64,000 bases of DNA, taken from the NCBI GenBank assembly GCA_022414725.1, contig CM039464.1:55486974-55550973 (forward strand), given 5' to 3'. This document shows, in pieces, positions 43,646 to 54,612 of this stretch. The stretch's first letter is position 1, and every line of letters starts with the position of its first letter. Source of the stretch: Microglena sp. YARC (Eukaryota > Chlorophyta > Chlorophyceae > Chlamydomonadales > Chlamydomonadaceae). The notes beneath the pieces were generated by a model that ran no database searches, was not told the DNA's origin, and was given only the letters and a program-made list of their open reading frames with translations. The translations under genes and the position numbers were made by a program.

Positions 43646-44110
43646 TCCACACTGTATTCGTTACACGAGTCACCCATTTGAATCTGTATGTGTCATAAGT
43701 TTCCAGCATTCTATTTGTTACAAGAGTCGCCCGTATGAATGTATGTGTTTCACAAGTTTCCAGCATTGAATTCGTTATACAACCAAGCGTCCAAGCCGTA
43801 TCTAAAAGTCATCTGCAGATGTCTCCAGCATTGTATTCGTTACACGAGTCAGCCGTATATATAGATGATCTATAGAAGTCTCCAACATTGTATTCGTAAC
43901 ACAAGTCACCTGTATGAATCTATATTGTTTCAAAAAGTCTCCAGCATTGTATTTCGAACACAAACAAGCCGTATCTAGAAATGATATACAGATGTCTCCG
44001 ACATTGTATTCGCTACACCAGTCAGCCGTATCTATAGATGATCTACAAAAGTTGCCGGCATTGTATCCTTTATATGAGTCACCCGTATGAATAAATATGT
44101 TTAGATTGAA
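43646..44110 (+). repeat. 56-65-bp tandem repeat, about 7 units
   Basis: The core 'tccagcattgtattcgtta' with variants starts at about 43702, 43759, 43824, 43880, 43940, 43997 and 44054. Alternating 'gatgatctac' and 'tgaatctatatg' spacers suggest a two-unit higher-order repeat. Confidence 0.85.
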
Positions 44111-45400
44111 TTTCGTTACCACAGACTTGAACTTGGCTACACCTTCACTGTCTTCGGTAGTAATACACAGTAATCAATCAAAATAAAAGCATACTTCTGA
44201 AATATATATTAGATGCAATCTCTTCATACAATCATTCTGCATATATTTGACTTACCACGCAAATACCGGTATAAAGAATAAGACTTATGTTCATGCATTG
44301 AAATGTAGTAATAGTTGTATTTCCAGGTAGTTGTGGGCCAGTCTATTTTTATCAGATATTTGTCACTACCATACAAGCGGTTGACTGCTTATAGTACATA
44401 GACGCGATTGGCACATCAAAGGAAGTCCTACACAGATAGTCTGCTAGACTTGGCCTGGCATGAAGGAATCTCAACAGCATGGCTTGAAGGAATCTCCCCA
44501 CTTCTGCATCTGCTTCATAACCCTGCGGGGCACACACCAGGGGCGGGGCACACTTCGTACCAGTCAGACCAAACGCCAGTGTCCGCTGGTACGCATTCAA
44601 ACCAGCACCCACAGTGGCAGTCGGGTGCGCTGCTCATGTTGTGGTTGATGAACTATCTTTAAAACTGTCCGAGAATGCTACTGGATTTAAACAATGTTCT
44701 CTATTTCAATCCTTTGCCAATAGCGATTGGTTGTCAAAGAGGGCTCCCTGCGAAAATGCGCATCGCTCTGGTGTCCAACCTCCGATCCCCTACCTCCGAA
44801 AAATCGCATCGCCTGCCGCGACTCAGCTATCCCAGCCTCCTGCACCTAAGGCTGGATCTTGATCTTAATTCGTTAGTCGTCTGCTGAAAACCCACCATGC
44901 CCATGCCTGTACTCTTGCCCATTCTCTTACTCAGTGAACCACCCCTCATCCACTTGGATTTCTTGCAGGCCAACAATAAACCCCCAGAAGCTGGCACCTT
45001 AGGTAAGAGGCTTTCATTTTACCGTCTTCCATAGGTTCATGAAGGCGAATTCAAAAGTCAAGCAAGGTCATCCCGCAATGCCATGCTTTACTTACCGCCC
45101 TGCCCTGATCTGGACCTTCTCGGCCGCACTCCCATCTCATGGCATGCACTACCATCCTCCCCATCTTGCAGAACCCTGCATACTGCCCTTCATTTCTCCA
45201 ACGCATGCCCAGTTATGTTCATCACCGTCATGCCCCTGGCTGTGCTCCCTGACCTCCATTGCTCTCTAATGCATGCCCTGCTATGCTCATCACATCCCTG
45301 CCCCTTGCCATGCTCCCTTCCCTTCCTTGATCTCTAGCGCTTGCCCTGCTCTGCGTATCATCATCCTGCCCCTTGCCGTGCACCCTACCCTTCATTACTG
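44111..45400. other. no gene recognised
   Basis: Short plus-strand frames (44408-44662, 44614-44862) have no recognisable motif. 45110-45370 is a degenerate 'catgcc / tgccctg' C/T-rich repeat leading into the array that follows. Confidence 0.4.
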
Positions 45401-45404
45401 CTTG

Positions 45405-47650
45405 CAATGGTGCTGCATACCTCTCACCTGATTATTGTGCTGTTGCTTATTGTCTCGCTGCTTGTAGCAGTGCTGTGTATAGCTTCATGCTTATCGTGGT
45501 GCTGCATATTGTCTTCCTGCTCGCAATGGTGCTGCGTACTGCTTACCTTATTATTGTGGTGTTACTTCTTGTCTTGCTGCTTTCAGCAGTGCTGGGTACT
45601 GCTTACCTGCTTATTGTGGTGCCGCATACTGCCGCGCTGCTTACAGTTGTGCTGTGTACTGCCTTCCTTTTTATTGTGGTGTTGCTTATTGCCTTGATGC
45701 TTGCAGCAGTGCTGTGTACTGCTTAATGCTCATTGTGGTGCTGCTTACTGTCGTGCTGCTTGCAATGGCGCTGCGTACTCCTTAATGCTTATTATTGTGC
45801 TGCTTACTGTCTTGCTGCTTGCAGTGGTGTTGCTTATTGTCTCGATGCTTACAGCGTTGCCGCGTACTGCTTAATGCTTATTGTGGTGCTGCTTACTGTC
45901 ATGCTGCTTGCAATGGCGCTGCGTCTTCCTTCATGCTTATTATTGTGTTGCCTACTGTCTTGCTGCTTGCAATAGTGCTGTGTACTGCCTTCCTGCTTAT
46001 TGTGGTGCTGCTTACTGTCATGCTGCTTGCAATGGTGCTGTGTTCTCCTCGATGCTTATTGTTGTGCTGACCACTGTCTTGCTGCTTGCAATAGTGCTGT
46101 GTACTGCCTTCCTGCTTATTGTGGTGTTGCTTATTGTCTCGATGCTTACAGCCTTGCCGCATACTGCTTAATGCTTATTGTGGTGCTGCTTACTGTCATG
46201 CTGCTTGCAATGGTGCTGCATACTCCTCGATGCTTATTGTTGTGCTGACCACTGTCTTGCTGCTTGCAATAGTGCTGTGTACTGCCTTCTTGGTTATTGT
46301 GGTGCTGCTTACTGTTGTGCTGCTTGCAATGGTGCTGCGTACTCCTCGATGCTTATTGTTGTGCTGACCACTGTCTTGCTGCTTGCAATAGTGCTGTGTA
46401 CTGCCTTCCTGCTTATTGTGGTGCTGCTTACTGTCATGCTGCTTGCAATGGTGCTGCATACTCCTCGATGCTTATTGTTGTGCTGACCACTGTCTTGCTG
46501 CTTGCAATAGTGCTGTGTACTGCCTGCCTGCTTATTGTGGTGTTGCTTATTGTCTCGATGCTTACAGCGTTGCCGCATACTGCTTAATGCTTATTGTGGT
46601 GCTGCTTACTGTCATGCTGCTTGCAATGGTGCTGTGTACTCCTCGATGCTTATTGTTGTGCTGACCACTGTCTTGCTGCTTGCAATAGTGCTGTGTACTG
46701 CCTTCCTGCTTATTGTTGTGCTGCTTATTGTCTCGATGCTTACAGCGTTGCCACATACTGCTTAATTCTTATTGTGGTGCTGCCGACTGTCATGCTGCTT
46801 GCAATGGTGCTGCACACTCCTCGATGCTTATTGTTGTGCTGACTACTGTCTTGATGCTTGCAATAGTGCTGTGTACTGCCTTCCTGATTATTGTGGTGTT
46901 GCTTATTGTCTCGATGCTTACAGCGTTGCTGCCTACTGCTCAATGCTTATTGATTCGCTGCTTACTGTTGTGCTGCTTGCAATAGCGCTGCGTACTCCTT
47001 AATGCTTGTTGTTGTGATGCTTGCTGTCTTGCTGCTTGCAGTGGTGCTGTGTATTGCCTACCTGCTTATAGTGGTGTTGCCTTCGTCTTGATGCTTGCAG
47101 CGTTGCTGCGTACTGCTTAATGCTTATTGTGGTGCCGCTTACTGTCGTGCTGCTTGCAATGGCGCTGCGTACTCCTCAATGCTTATTGTTGTGCTGCTTA
47201 CTGTCTTGTTGCTTCCAGTTGTATTGTTTACTGCCATCCTGCTTATTGTGGTGTTGCTTATTGTCTCGATGTTTGCAGCGTTGCTGCATACTGCTTAATG
47301 CTTATTGGGTTGCTGCTTTCTGTCGTGCTGCTTGCAATGGCGCTGCGTACTCCTTAATGCTTATTGTTGTGCTGCTTACTGTCTTGCTGTGTCCAGTGGT
47401 ACTGTGTGCTGACTACCTGGTTATTGTGGTGTTGCTCACTGTATTGATGCTTGCACCAGTTCTGCGTACTGCTTACCTGCTTATTGTGTTGTATCTTATT
47501 GCTTCGATCTACGTGATGCTTACAAGGTTATGCAGGTGCTGCCTGCTGTCTTGCTTCTTACAATGGTGACACTTACTGCTTACTTTACTATTGTGGTGTT
47601 GCTTATTGTCTTGCTGCTTGCAGAGGTGCTGCGTACTGCTTACATGCTGA
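45405..47650 (+). repeat. 59/60-bp and 119-bp higher-order minisatellite
   Basis: Units around 'cttattgtggtgctgcttactgt' and 'tgctgcttgcaatggtgctg' repeat at 59-60 bp. At 45.9-46.9 kb they form 119-bp double units (for example starts near 46000, 46119, 46297, 46416 and 46535). Edges are more diverged. Cys-, Leu- and Val-rich frames here are by-products. Confidence 0.9.
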
Positions 47651-48184
47651 TTGTGGTGTTGCTTACTGCCTCCCTGATTAATTTTTGCAGAGCAGCTTAC
47701 TTCCTACCTTGTTGTGCTGCCTACTGTCTTACTTATTGCCTCGATGCTTCCACCGCTGTGTTCTGCTCTTACAACCTGACTCACTATCTGACTCACAGCC
47801 TGTCTAACAACCTGACTTACTATCTGGCTCTTATTTATTTGCTGGGACCTGTGCTCTTATCGCTAGCAGGAATATTGCCCCCTCTCAGTGCAGGTGCGGC
47901 ACATTTTGCGACGTTGTATAGCCAAGGGAATTAATAAACTTGATTAAATGGGCAACATTTGATTCATCTGGTACCTGACGCTCAACCTTCTAGGCTGGGC
48001 AGTTACCTGCTGGCAGCTTGCAAGTTGGTTAATCTGTTTTCACTGGGCCCTATTAGTGTTAAATGGGCGTTCCTGCTTCCCGGCCGATTTTGTGGATGCT
48101 TCTGAATTTGTGGAATCTTATGATTCAAATCAAAAGACCGTTTAGGCAAATTTCTTGATTTGTGATTTTTTGCTGGATTTCTTC
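47651..48184. other. no gene recognised
   Basis: Unique-looking DNA with 'ctgactcactatctgact' repeats at 47777-47835. A possible polyadenylation motif AATAAA lies at 47932, but no gene was seen upstream of it. Confidence 0.35.
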
Positions 48185-48335
48185 GAATCTTCTTATGTTT
48201 TTGAACATAAGATTGTTGTCTAGTTTTTCGACAAAGAGACAATTCCTTCACTATCTTAGAATCATCTTATGTTTTTAAACATAAGATTGTTTTCTAGTTT
48301 TTGGAGAAAGAGACAATTCCTTGACAATCTTTGAA
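48185..48335 (+). repeat. 74-bp tandem duplication containing hairpins
   Basis: Units start at 48185 and 48259. Each contains CTTATGTT...AACATAAG, which can form a hairpin. Confidence 0.85.
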
Positions 48336-48339
48336 TCTT

Positions 48340-48600
48340 GTTACATAACTCATAACCTCATAACTCATAAATCGTAACTAGTAACCTTGCAATCTCTGAA
48401 CTCGTACATCAAAACCTCATAAGTCATTACCTTGTAACTCATCATTTGTAACTCGTAACCTTGCAATCTCAGAACTCTTAACTCATTACCTCATAACTCA
48501 TTACCTTGTAACTTATAACTCATAACCTCGCAATCTCAAAACCGTAAATCATAACCTCAAAACTCACTACCTTATAACTCTTATACTTCCAACCTCACTG
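48340..48600 (+). repeat. degenerate TAACTCATAACC repeat
   Basis: Irregular repeats of 'cataactcataacctcgcaatctc' type. Confidence 0.8.
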
Positions 48601-49929
48601 CCTCACATCCCCATTCACGGTGGTGGTGGAGGACACACATTTGGGTAGGTCCACATTGGTGCTGCATCACTCTACGAGACCTCCCCGCACTACACCACCA
48701 CCACAAAACATTATCCTAGCACCTGAACACATCACCCCACCCCCCAACTTCACAACGTCATAAACCCATTATTCACATGACCGCTTTACAACCTCATCCC
48801 CCTCGGCCATGCTCTTCATCTGATGACTATGGCCAACGTGTTGAAAGCTGGTTTGAAGTCTGACCCAATCCGCGTAATGGGGACATGATGCACGTCCTTA
48901 GCGGCGGCATCAATGAAAGCCCTCCTGAAGGTACTCACTTGCTCCATATTTGTGTATATCACCACCTTGAACAACCCACCAAGCTTCCTGTTTTGGACCA
49001 TCCCCAACTTAGCAAATTCCTGCTTACCACCATAATCTCAAATCTTCTCGTTATGCCTGAAATGCAGTCAGACTATGTTTGTACCTCAAGACGGCACACA
49101 GTTTGGCAACTAAGTAGAGGCCATGTTAGTGACATTGAAAACTATTTAGCTTGCAAGATGGTCAATATGCTATCACATTATTGTTATACTTCATTACTAA
49201 ATTGCCATGTGTAGGCACCTAAACTAGCTTGCAAGGATACAAATATGTATTCACCTGACCCGCATGCTTCTGAAACAAACCTTCATAACTAGATACAAAT
49301 CTGAATGAACCAGAACGAGCTTGCAAGCTAGTTCATCTGCATTCACCAGACTCTCAGCCTTCTGGGCGAGTTAGCAACATCTAGGCATCTGAACTAGCTA
49401 TTGGTAACTATCTACACAATTATCAATTAACTAACATAGTACCTGATTATCTGACTGGCTTGCGAATATATGTATGAATCTCCTTCCGTGTATGCATGTC
49501 TTGCAGGCCAAGAGGAGGGATGGATGTAATCGGAATGGCAAGATTGCTGGCATGAAGTAACTACAAATGCTGATGATGTACAGATATAGATTCGTAGAGA
49601 AATGATGATCGGGTTGACTTGCTAGCCCCCTTCCTTCCCTCTCTATGCGGTCGATTGTACTTGCTAGTTTTCTTCTTTGACTCTCTATGTCGTCATGTGG
49701 ACTGTCTAGTCCTCTTGCCACACATCCGGCAGTTGGAGTACCTTCATGCCTCCTTCCTTGCCTCCTATTAGGTTGGGTATACCTTGGGTTATGCAGGTTT
49801 CATATTGGACCTGATCAGACTTGTTCTACATGCTATTGACATACATATTTGGTTGGATGCATAGAGATCCTTGTGATAGACACTCCGAAAAATATCGAAT
49901 CTGACACATGGGGTCGTGGTATATCCCTC
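48601..49929. other. no gene recognised
   Basis: Unique-looking DNA. A 63-residue minus-strand frame (49007-48816) reads protein-like (GGLFKVVIYTNMEQVSTF) but I cannot assign it. 'Aactagcttgcaag' motifs recur at 49220-49400. Confidence 0.4.
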
Positions 49930-50035
49930 TAAATTGTAGATGCTGTGAAATGGGGATGCTGGACGGAGAATATCCTCTCAGTAGTAGAGGATGAACAGCA
50001 CTTCTTGATGGAATGTCACGTGTACTCTTAGGATT
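49930..50035 (+). pseudogene. possible LINE zinc-knuckle remnant
   Basis: One plus-strand frame reads VVEDEQHFLMECHVYS and then a stop. This resembles the H-x-F-x-x-C-x-x-Y part of the zinc-binding domain found after the RT in plant LINEs; a C-x2-C-like segment precedes it in a shifted frame. It is only about 100 bp, so the call is weak. Confidence 0.3.
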
Positions 50036-50175
50036 TCTTGGGGTGAGAACTTTGAAAGCACCCCGAGTAGATTTAACAGTTTATAGACTTGTCAGGGCTC
50101 ACCCCTTGATTTTAAACTGACATTCATGATTTGTTGCATGGATATTTTATGCTTGTAAAGTGCCCCAATCTCATT

Positions 50176-50804
50176 CCAGACTAAAGAGTTGCGCCAGACT
50201 ACATCCTTTGAGAAACGCAATGAACTAAACCCAGACTAAAGAGTTGCGCCAGACTACATCCTTTGAGAAACGCAATGAACTAAACCCAGACTAAAGAGTT
50301 GCGCCAGACTACATCCTTTGAGAAACGCAATGACCTAAACCCAGACTAAAGAGTTGCGCCAGACTACATATTTTGAGAAACGTAATGAACTAAACCCAGA
50401 CTAAAGAGTTGCGCCATACTACATCCTTTGAGAAATGCAATGAACTAAACCCAGACTAAAGAGTTGCGCCAGACTACATCCTTTGAGAAACGCAATGAAC
50501 TAAACCCAGACTAAAGAGTTGCGCCAGACTACATCCTTTGAGAAACGCAATGAACTAAACCCAGACTAAAAAGTTGCGCCAGACTACATCCTTTGAGAAA
50601 CGCAATGAACTAAACCCAGACTAAAGAGTTGCGCCAGACTACATCCTTTGAGAAACGCAATGAACTAAACCCAGACTAAAGAGTTGCGCCAGACTACATC
50701 CTTTGAGAAACGCAATGAACTAAACCCAGACTAAAGAGTTGCGCCAGACTACATCCTTTGAGAAACGCAATGAACTAAACCCAGACTAAAGAGTTGCGCC
50801 AGAA
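50176..50804 (+). repeat. 55-bp minisatellite, 11 full units plus a partial
   Basis: 'ccagactaaagagttgcgcc' starts at 50176, 50231 and 50286 and so on to 50781, always 55 bp apart. Units are nearly identical (one or two base changes), so the array is young. It ends exactly where gypsy 2 gag sequence begins. Confidence 0.95.
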
Positions 50805-51688
50805 TGAACATACTATGCCAACTCTGCGACTGGACAGTCAACGCAGAATAAACGGTCAACAATCGTCCACGTCCTGATCCTCTAAATCGACGAGGAAGCG
50901 TCTATTATGCGCTACTATCGCAATGCAACGCATTCAAGTTGGACGCCTGGAAAGCTGCAGTGCGTTCGAATTCCGTCAAAGAGTCCACCCACGTGGCCCT
51001 AAGTCATGTAATCACTGAGTCATGCTCTAGGGCGCGGAGCACCTTCCGTACACCATTAGTCATTAACCTGATAGGCGCAATTGCGCAACCGAACGGGAAC
51101 CTTTACGCAACCCCGCGCAAAACGGGTCGTTCCCCGAGTGTAAGGACCACCGACGACGGCGGGGAGATGAACTCTCGCCCAGCCAAAAGCCCCAAACTGG
51201 AGGCCAACGGTAGTCGCACCCCGGCCGCTGGCCGAGGAGGTGGAGGACGTAGTGCGACGCAACCTACGCACACAGCCAAGCTGGGTGGATCGCCAAGGTC
51301 GCCGGTCCTCAGTTTGCAAGGTGCTGATCGCACGCTCGGGAGAGGCTCTATTAGCCGCGGCGCGGGCCGTGGTGGTGGTGGAGGATACGGACAGGGTGCC
51401 GGTCGGGGCCGGTCACAGCCCGTCGGGCCGAGAACCCCCGACTTTTCGGGTCAAGACCCTCAGAATGCTATGCACATGAACAACTCGGTCAGCGTTGGGC
51501 AAACCATCTGGCTTCAAAACGGAGCCCGCTGCTTCTTCTGTTTCCGCTGGATGAAAACGTGTGCGCAGTCGCTTAATGCTGACCGCCGTTGCCGCACACG
51601 AGACTTGCCCAACTGGCCTGCCCTCAATGAGACGACATGTCCCGACTGGGCCCTTGACAGCAACGGTCCCATCCCGATTTGGGAATAG
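50805..51688 (+). pseudogene. gypsy 2 gag, 5'-truncated
   Basis: Coding sequence begins right after the minisatellite (NILCQLCDWTVNAE, a stop at 50849-50851, then TVNNRPRPDPLNRRGSVYY) and runs open to 51688. The middle is Arg/Gly-rich (GRGSISRGAGRGGGGGYGQG), suggesting RNA binding. Near the C-terminus a Cys cluster (CFFCFRWMKTC ... RCRTRDLPNW ... TTCPDW) may bind zinc, although it is not the usual CCHC knuckle. 'SPRSPVLSLQGAD' links it to gypsy 1. Its frame ends 18 bp before the pol-side frame starts. The 5' LTR, primer site and gag start are missing. Confidence 0.7.
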
Positions 51689-51706
51689 GAATCGGCCGGT
51701 CAGGTA

Positions 51707-53506
51707 TTGACAAGCCTAGATCGTGTAATTGGCGACGAGAAAGTAGTAGTAGTCGAGCCACTTGAGCTCTTGTTGCAAGTTCAAGAGGAACTATTTTCTA
51801 ACTTGGGCTTAACCCCATCTATTGATGTAACTTCTACTAATGCCTTTTCGTCCCCTTGTCTCTTGAAGTTCTCTACGGAGTTTGGCATGCGAGTCTCCAT
51901 CGCAAACGAGTTCATATACGCGCACCCCATTCCGGAAGACGTCGTGTCGGTGTTGGAACACTATTGGGAATGCAAAAACGATGCACCCTTCGACACATCG
52001 GGTATGTTCATCCTCCCGAAAAATGCAAGAAACGATAAACACGTCTCCAGTCTCCTCCAAGGTATGGAGTTATTTATGGAGTATCAATCGTGCGACCACC
52101 ATATGAAACCCCGCCCCAAGGGGTCACCTTCGAATAAGGTCGCCATCCAAGTATGGTATGACCCTCCCGATTCCGAGCGAGCCGTCCAAGTCAAAAAGGA
52201 TTGGCACGCGATCAACGACGCGACCAAGGCAGTATACTTTGGCCCTGCACCTGAGGAGGGCATCCCCAGTCCGGTTGAAACCCGTCGAAAAAAACACTGT
52301 TGGTCGGAGGCATTGGATCCCAAAGTTCGCGAAAAACAAATCGCTGCCAGACGGTCAACGAAGTGCATCCGTCGCAATCACGCACAACGAAATACGAACA
52401 CTTCCCCCGTGCTCACTACGCGAACCAATCGGGTATACGAAGTCAACTCCGCGACAGCCCCCGATATGCTTTTCAACGCCCGATCTGGCGCGAAGCAATT
52501 GCTCACATTGGCAGACTCGGGCGCGACGGGTTGCCTTATGGAAAAGCAAACGGCTGAGGATCTCGGTTTGCACATCCGCCCTTGGGAAAACGAACGCGAC
52601 GGATTCACTTGCGCTAACGACGGGATTATCAAAATCCGCGGGACGGCCACGCTCCCTATCCACATACAACGATATGTTGGCAAAGTGTTTGTCCATGTCG
52701 TTGACAAACTTCCTGTAGGATTAGACCTAATCCTCGGATCCGACTGGATGCGCGATGAAAGGGCTGTCCTCGACTATGATCGCATGACCATTTCGCTCAA
52801 ACGGTACGGCTGCTGTATAACCCCTATTAACAGGCAGCGGGACGAAACGGCTCATTCCTTCTTCACCATGGCATTATCGGGCAAGTCAACTAATGACCCG
52901 GTCATTACAGGTCGCAAAGCAGCAAAGCTTTTGAAGGCTGGCGCTAACCACGCCATGGCCAACGTCCGCGAATCGCGGGCGGAGTTACCGGCGTCAAATG
53001 TCACTGCCGATGAAAGAGCGAAATTGCTCACGAAATTATTACCGTACGACGGACCGTTACCTGGTCCGCCAGTGGCTAGCATGGATTTCGAAAATTGGAT
53101 CCACGACAACATCCTTGACCACGACGATAAAACGCAAATCTCGGCCAGCGATCTTCGCGCCCTCCTATGGAAATATCGCAAAGTCTTCAACAATTTGCCG
53201 ATGGGGACACCTAACCATCGCGTCATACCTCACGTCATCAAAACGCAAGACAATGCGTACGCCCCGTGTCGCAAGAATCGTAGCATGAGTCCAGCCGAGA
53301 CATTGCTATGTGAAGAATACGTCTCCGACCTTTTACAACAAGGCTTCATCGCCCCGAGCTTGTCCCCGTACGGTGCGCCGATTATGATCATAGCAAAACT
53401 AGGCGGAACGGGATACCGTGTTGTTTGCGATTGGCGAGCACTCAACAACATTACGATTAAAAATAGGTATCCCCTTCCCCTATTGACGAGACCATTGACC
53501 GTCTAG
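51707..53506 (+). CDS. gypsy 2 gag-pol linker, aspartic protease and RT N-terminal half
   Basis: A 599-residue frame. The first 150 residues are unassigned (LLLQVQEELFSNLGL and onward). Then come NDATKAVYFGPAPEE, the retropepsin active site LLTLADSGATGCLM (about residue 268), VGLDLILGSDWM, and RT motifs YGAPIMIIAKLGGTGYRVVC and DWRALNNITIKNRYPLP. The frame ends early because one G is missing near 53485 compared with gypsy 1 (PRIDETIDRL there, PLLTRPLTV here); the RT continues at 53518 in another frame. Protease matures the polyprotein and RT makes cDNA. The start codon shown is simply the first available one. Confidence 0.85.
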   Translation: MTSLDRVIGDEKVVVVEPLELLLQVQEELFSNLGLTPSIDVTSTNAFSSPCLLKFSTEFGMRVSIANEFIYAHPIPEDVVSVLEHYWECKNDAPFDTSGMFILPKNARNDKHVSSLLQGMELFMEYQSCDHHMKPRPKGSPSNKVAIQVWYDPPDSERAVQVKKDWHAINDATKAVYFGPAPEEGIPSPVETRRKKHCWSEALDPKVREKQIAARRSTKCIRRNHAQRNTNTSPVLTTRTNRVYEVNSATAPDMLFNARSGAKQLLTLADSGATGCLMEKQTAEDLGLHIRPWENERDGFTCANDGIIKIRGTATLPIHIQRYVGKVFVHVVDKLPVGLDLILGSDWMRDERAVLDYDRMTISLKRYGCCITPINRQRDETAHSFFTMALSGKSTNDPVITGRKAAKLLKAGANHAMANVRESRAELPASNVTADERAKLLTKLLPYDGPLPGPPVASMDFENWIHDNILDHDDKTQISASDLRALLWKYRKVFNNLPMGTPNHRVIPHVIKTQDNAYAPCRKNRSMSPAETLLCEEYVSDLLQQGFIAPSLSPYGAPIMIIAKLGGTGYRVVCDWRALNNITIKNRYPLPLLTRPLTV

Positions 53507-53517
53507 GTGGAGCTACT

Positions 53518-54261
53518 TTGTTTAGTTCCCCAGACCTCACGTCTGGTTATTACCAAATACGTATATCGGACGAGGACGCGCCGAAGACTGCGTTCACTAC
53601 CCCGATGGGTCAGTTCGAATTTAAAGTCCTTGGGATGGGGTTGGCAAACGCGCCGGACACGTTCCAAGCAGTCATGGACCAGATATTCGTGCCCTACTTG
53701 CAAAAGTTCGTTGTGGTCAACTTGGACGATATCTTGGTTTACGGACGCACTCCGGCGGAACACTTTGCCAACTTGGCCACGGTCCTCCAAGTCCTCCAGG
53801 ACAACGAATTCTACGCGAAGCTCTCCAAATGTTCATTCGACAAGACAGAGGTTAAATTCCTTGGTCATTACATTGGACGCGAAGGAATTAGTAGAGTCCG
53901 CGACTGGCCTACTCCGAAGACGGCAAAACAAATCGGCTCATTCCTCGGTTTGTGCAATTACTTTCGCAAGTTTATCCAAGGATATTCATCCCTCGCCGCC
54001 CCTCTTCAGACCTTGTCTAACATCAAGGGTGAGCTTGGCCCCTTGTTCAAGTATGAACATCTCGTAGCATTCGAAGGCCTCAAAGAAGCCTTGCTTTCCG
54101 CCCCAGTCCTCGCACTTCCGGATTTTAGCAAACCGTTCGAAGTCATTACTGACGCATCCTTACTTGGTACGGGCGCGGTGCTCTTACAAGATAAACACCC
54201 CATCGCCTTCGCCAGCAAAAAGTATATCCCAGCAGAGCTGAACTATACAACGACTGAATAA
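53518..54261 (+). pseudogene. gypsy 2 RT C-terminal half and RNase H start
   Basis: Continues the RT: LTSGYYQIRISDEDAPKTAF, TPMGQFEFKVLGMGLANAPD, VVVNLDDILVYGRT (catalytic LDD), KCSFDKTEVKFLGHYIGREG, and the CNYFRKFIQGYSSLAAPL connection. RNase H begins at FEVITDASLLGTGAVLLQDK (first catalytic Asp). A CAA-to-TAA change at 54259-54261 ends the frame after YTTTE; gypsy 1 has Gln there. Confidence 0.9.
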
Positions 54262-54264
54262 GAA

Positions 54265-54612
54265 ATGCTAGCGATCGTCCACGCGTTGACCGAATGGCGG
54301 TGCTACCTAGAAGGTTCCCACATGACGTTGGTCACCGACCACAATCCGCTCACATACTTCGATACCAAAGCGGTCCTTTCGCGACGCATGGGTCAATGGC
54401 AGGAGGACCTCGCGCCCTTTAGCTATACTTGGGAGTATCGCGGTGGTCGCAATAATATGGCTGACCCTGTTAGTTGCAATGAACCCCAACCTCTCCGCCC
54501 CCGCCGACGTCGCGGTAGCGCACCAGCTGTTGGTGTTCTCGCTCTTGGTCAGCGATTGTCGTCCTCGATCAAGGAAACCTTGCCCTGTTGCGGTCGGTCC
54601 CACAGTCATTGA
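54265..54612 (+). pseudogene. gypsy 2 RNase H C-terminal part
   Basis: In the same frame after the stop: MLAIVHALTEWRCYLEGSHM (catalytic Glu supplied by the TTE just before the stop), TLVTDHNPLTYFDTK (Asp), RRMGQWQEDLAPFSYTWEYR and GGRNNMADPVS, the usual end of gypsy RNase H. A 4-bp net gain near 54470, compared with gypsy 1, shifts out of the integrase frame. Confidence 0.85.

Noticed and set aside
45341..47934. Many overlapping Cys/Leu/Val-rich frames that look like membrane proteins
   Set aside because: All come from the 59/119-bp tandem array; several frames are open at once on both strands.
50176..50804. CRISPR array
   Set aside because: It has a regular period, but the whole 55-bp unit is repeated; there are no variable spacers and the DNA is eukaryotic.
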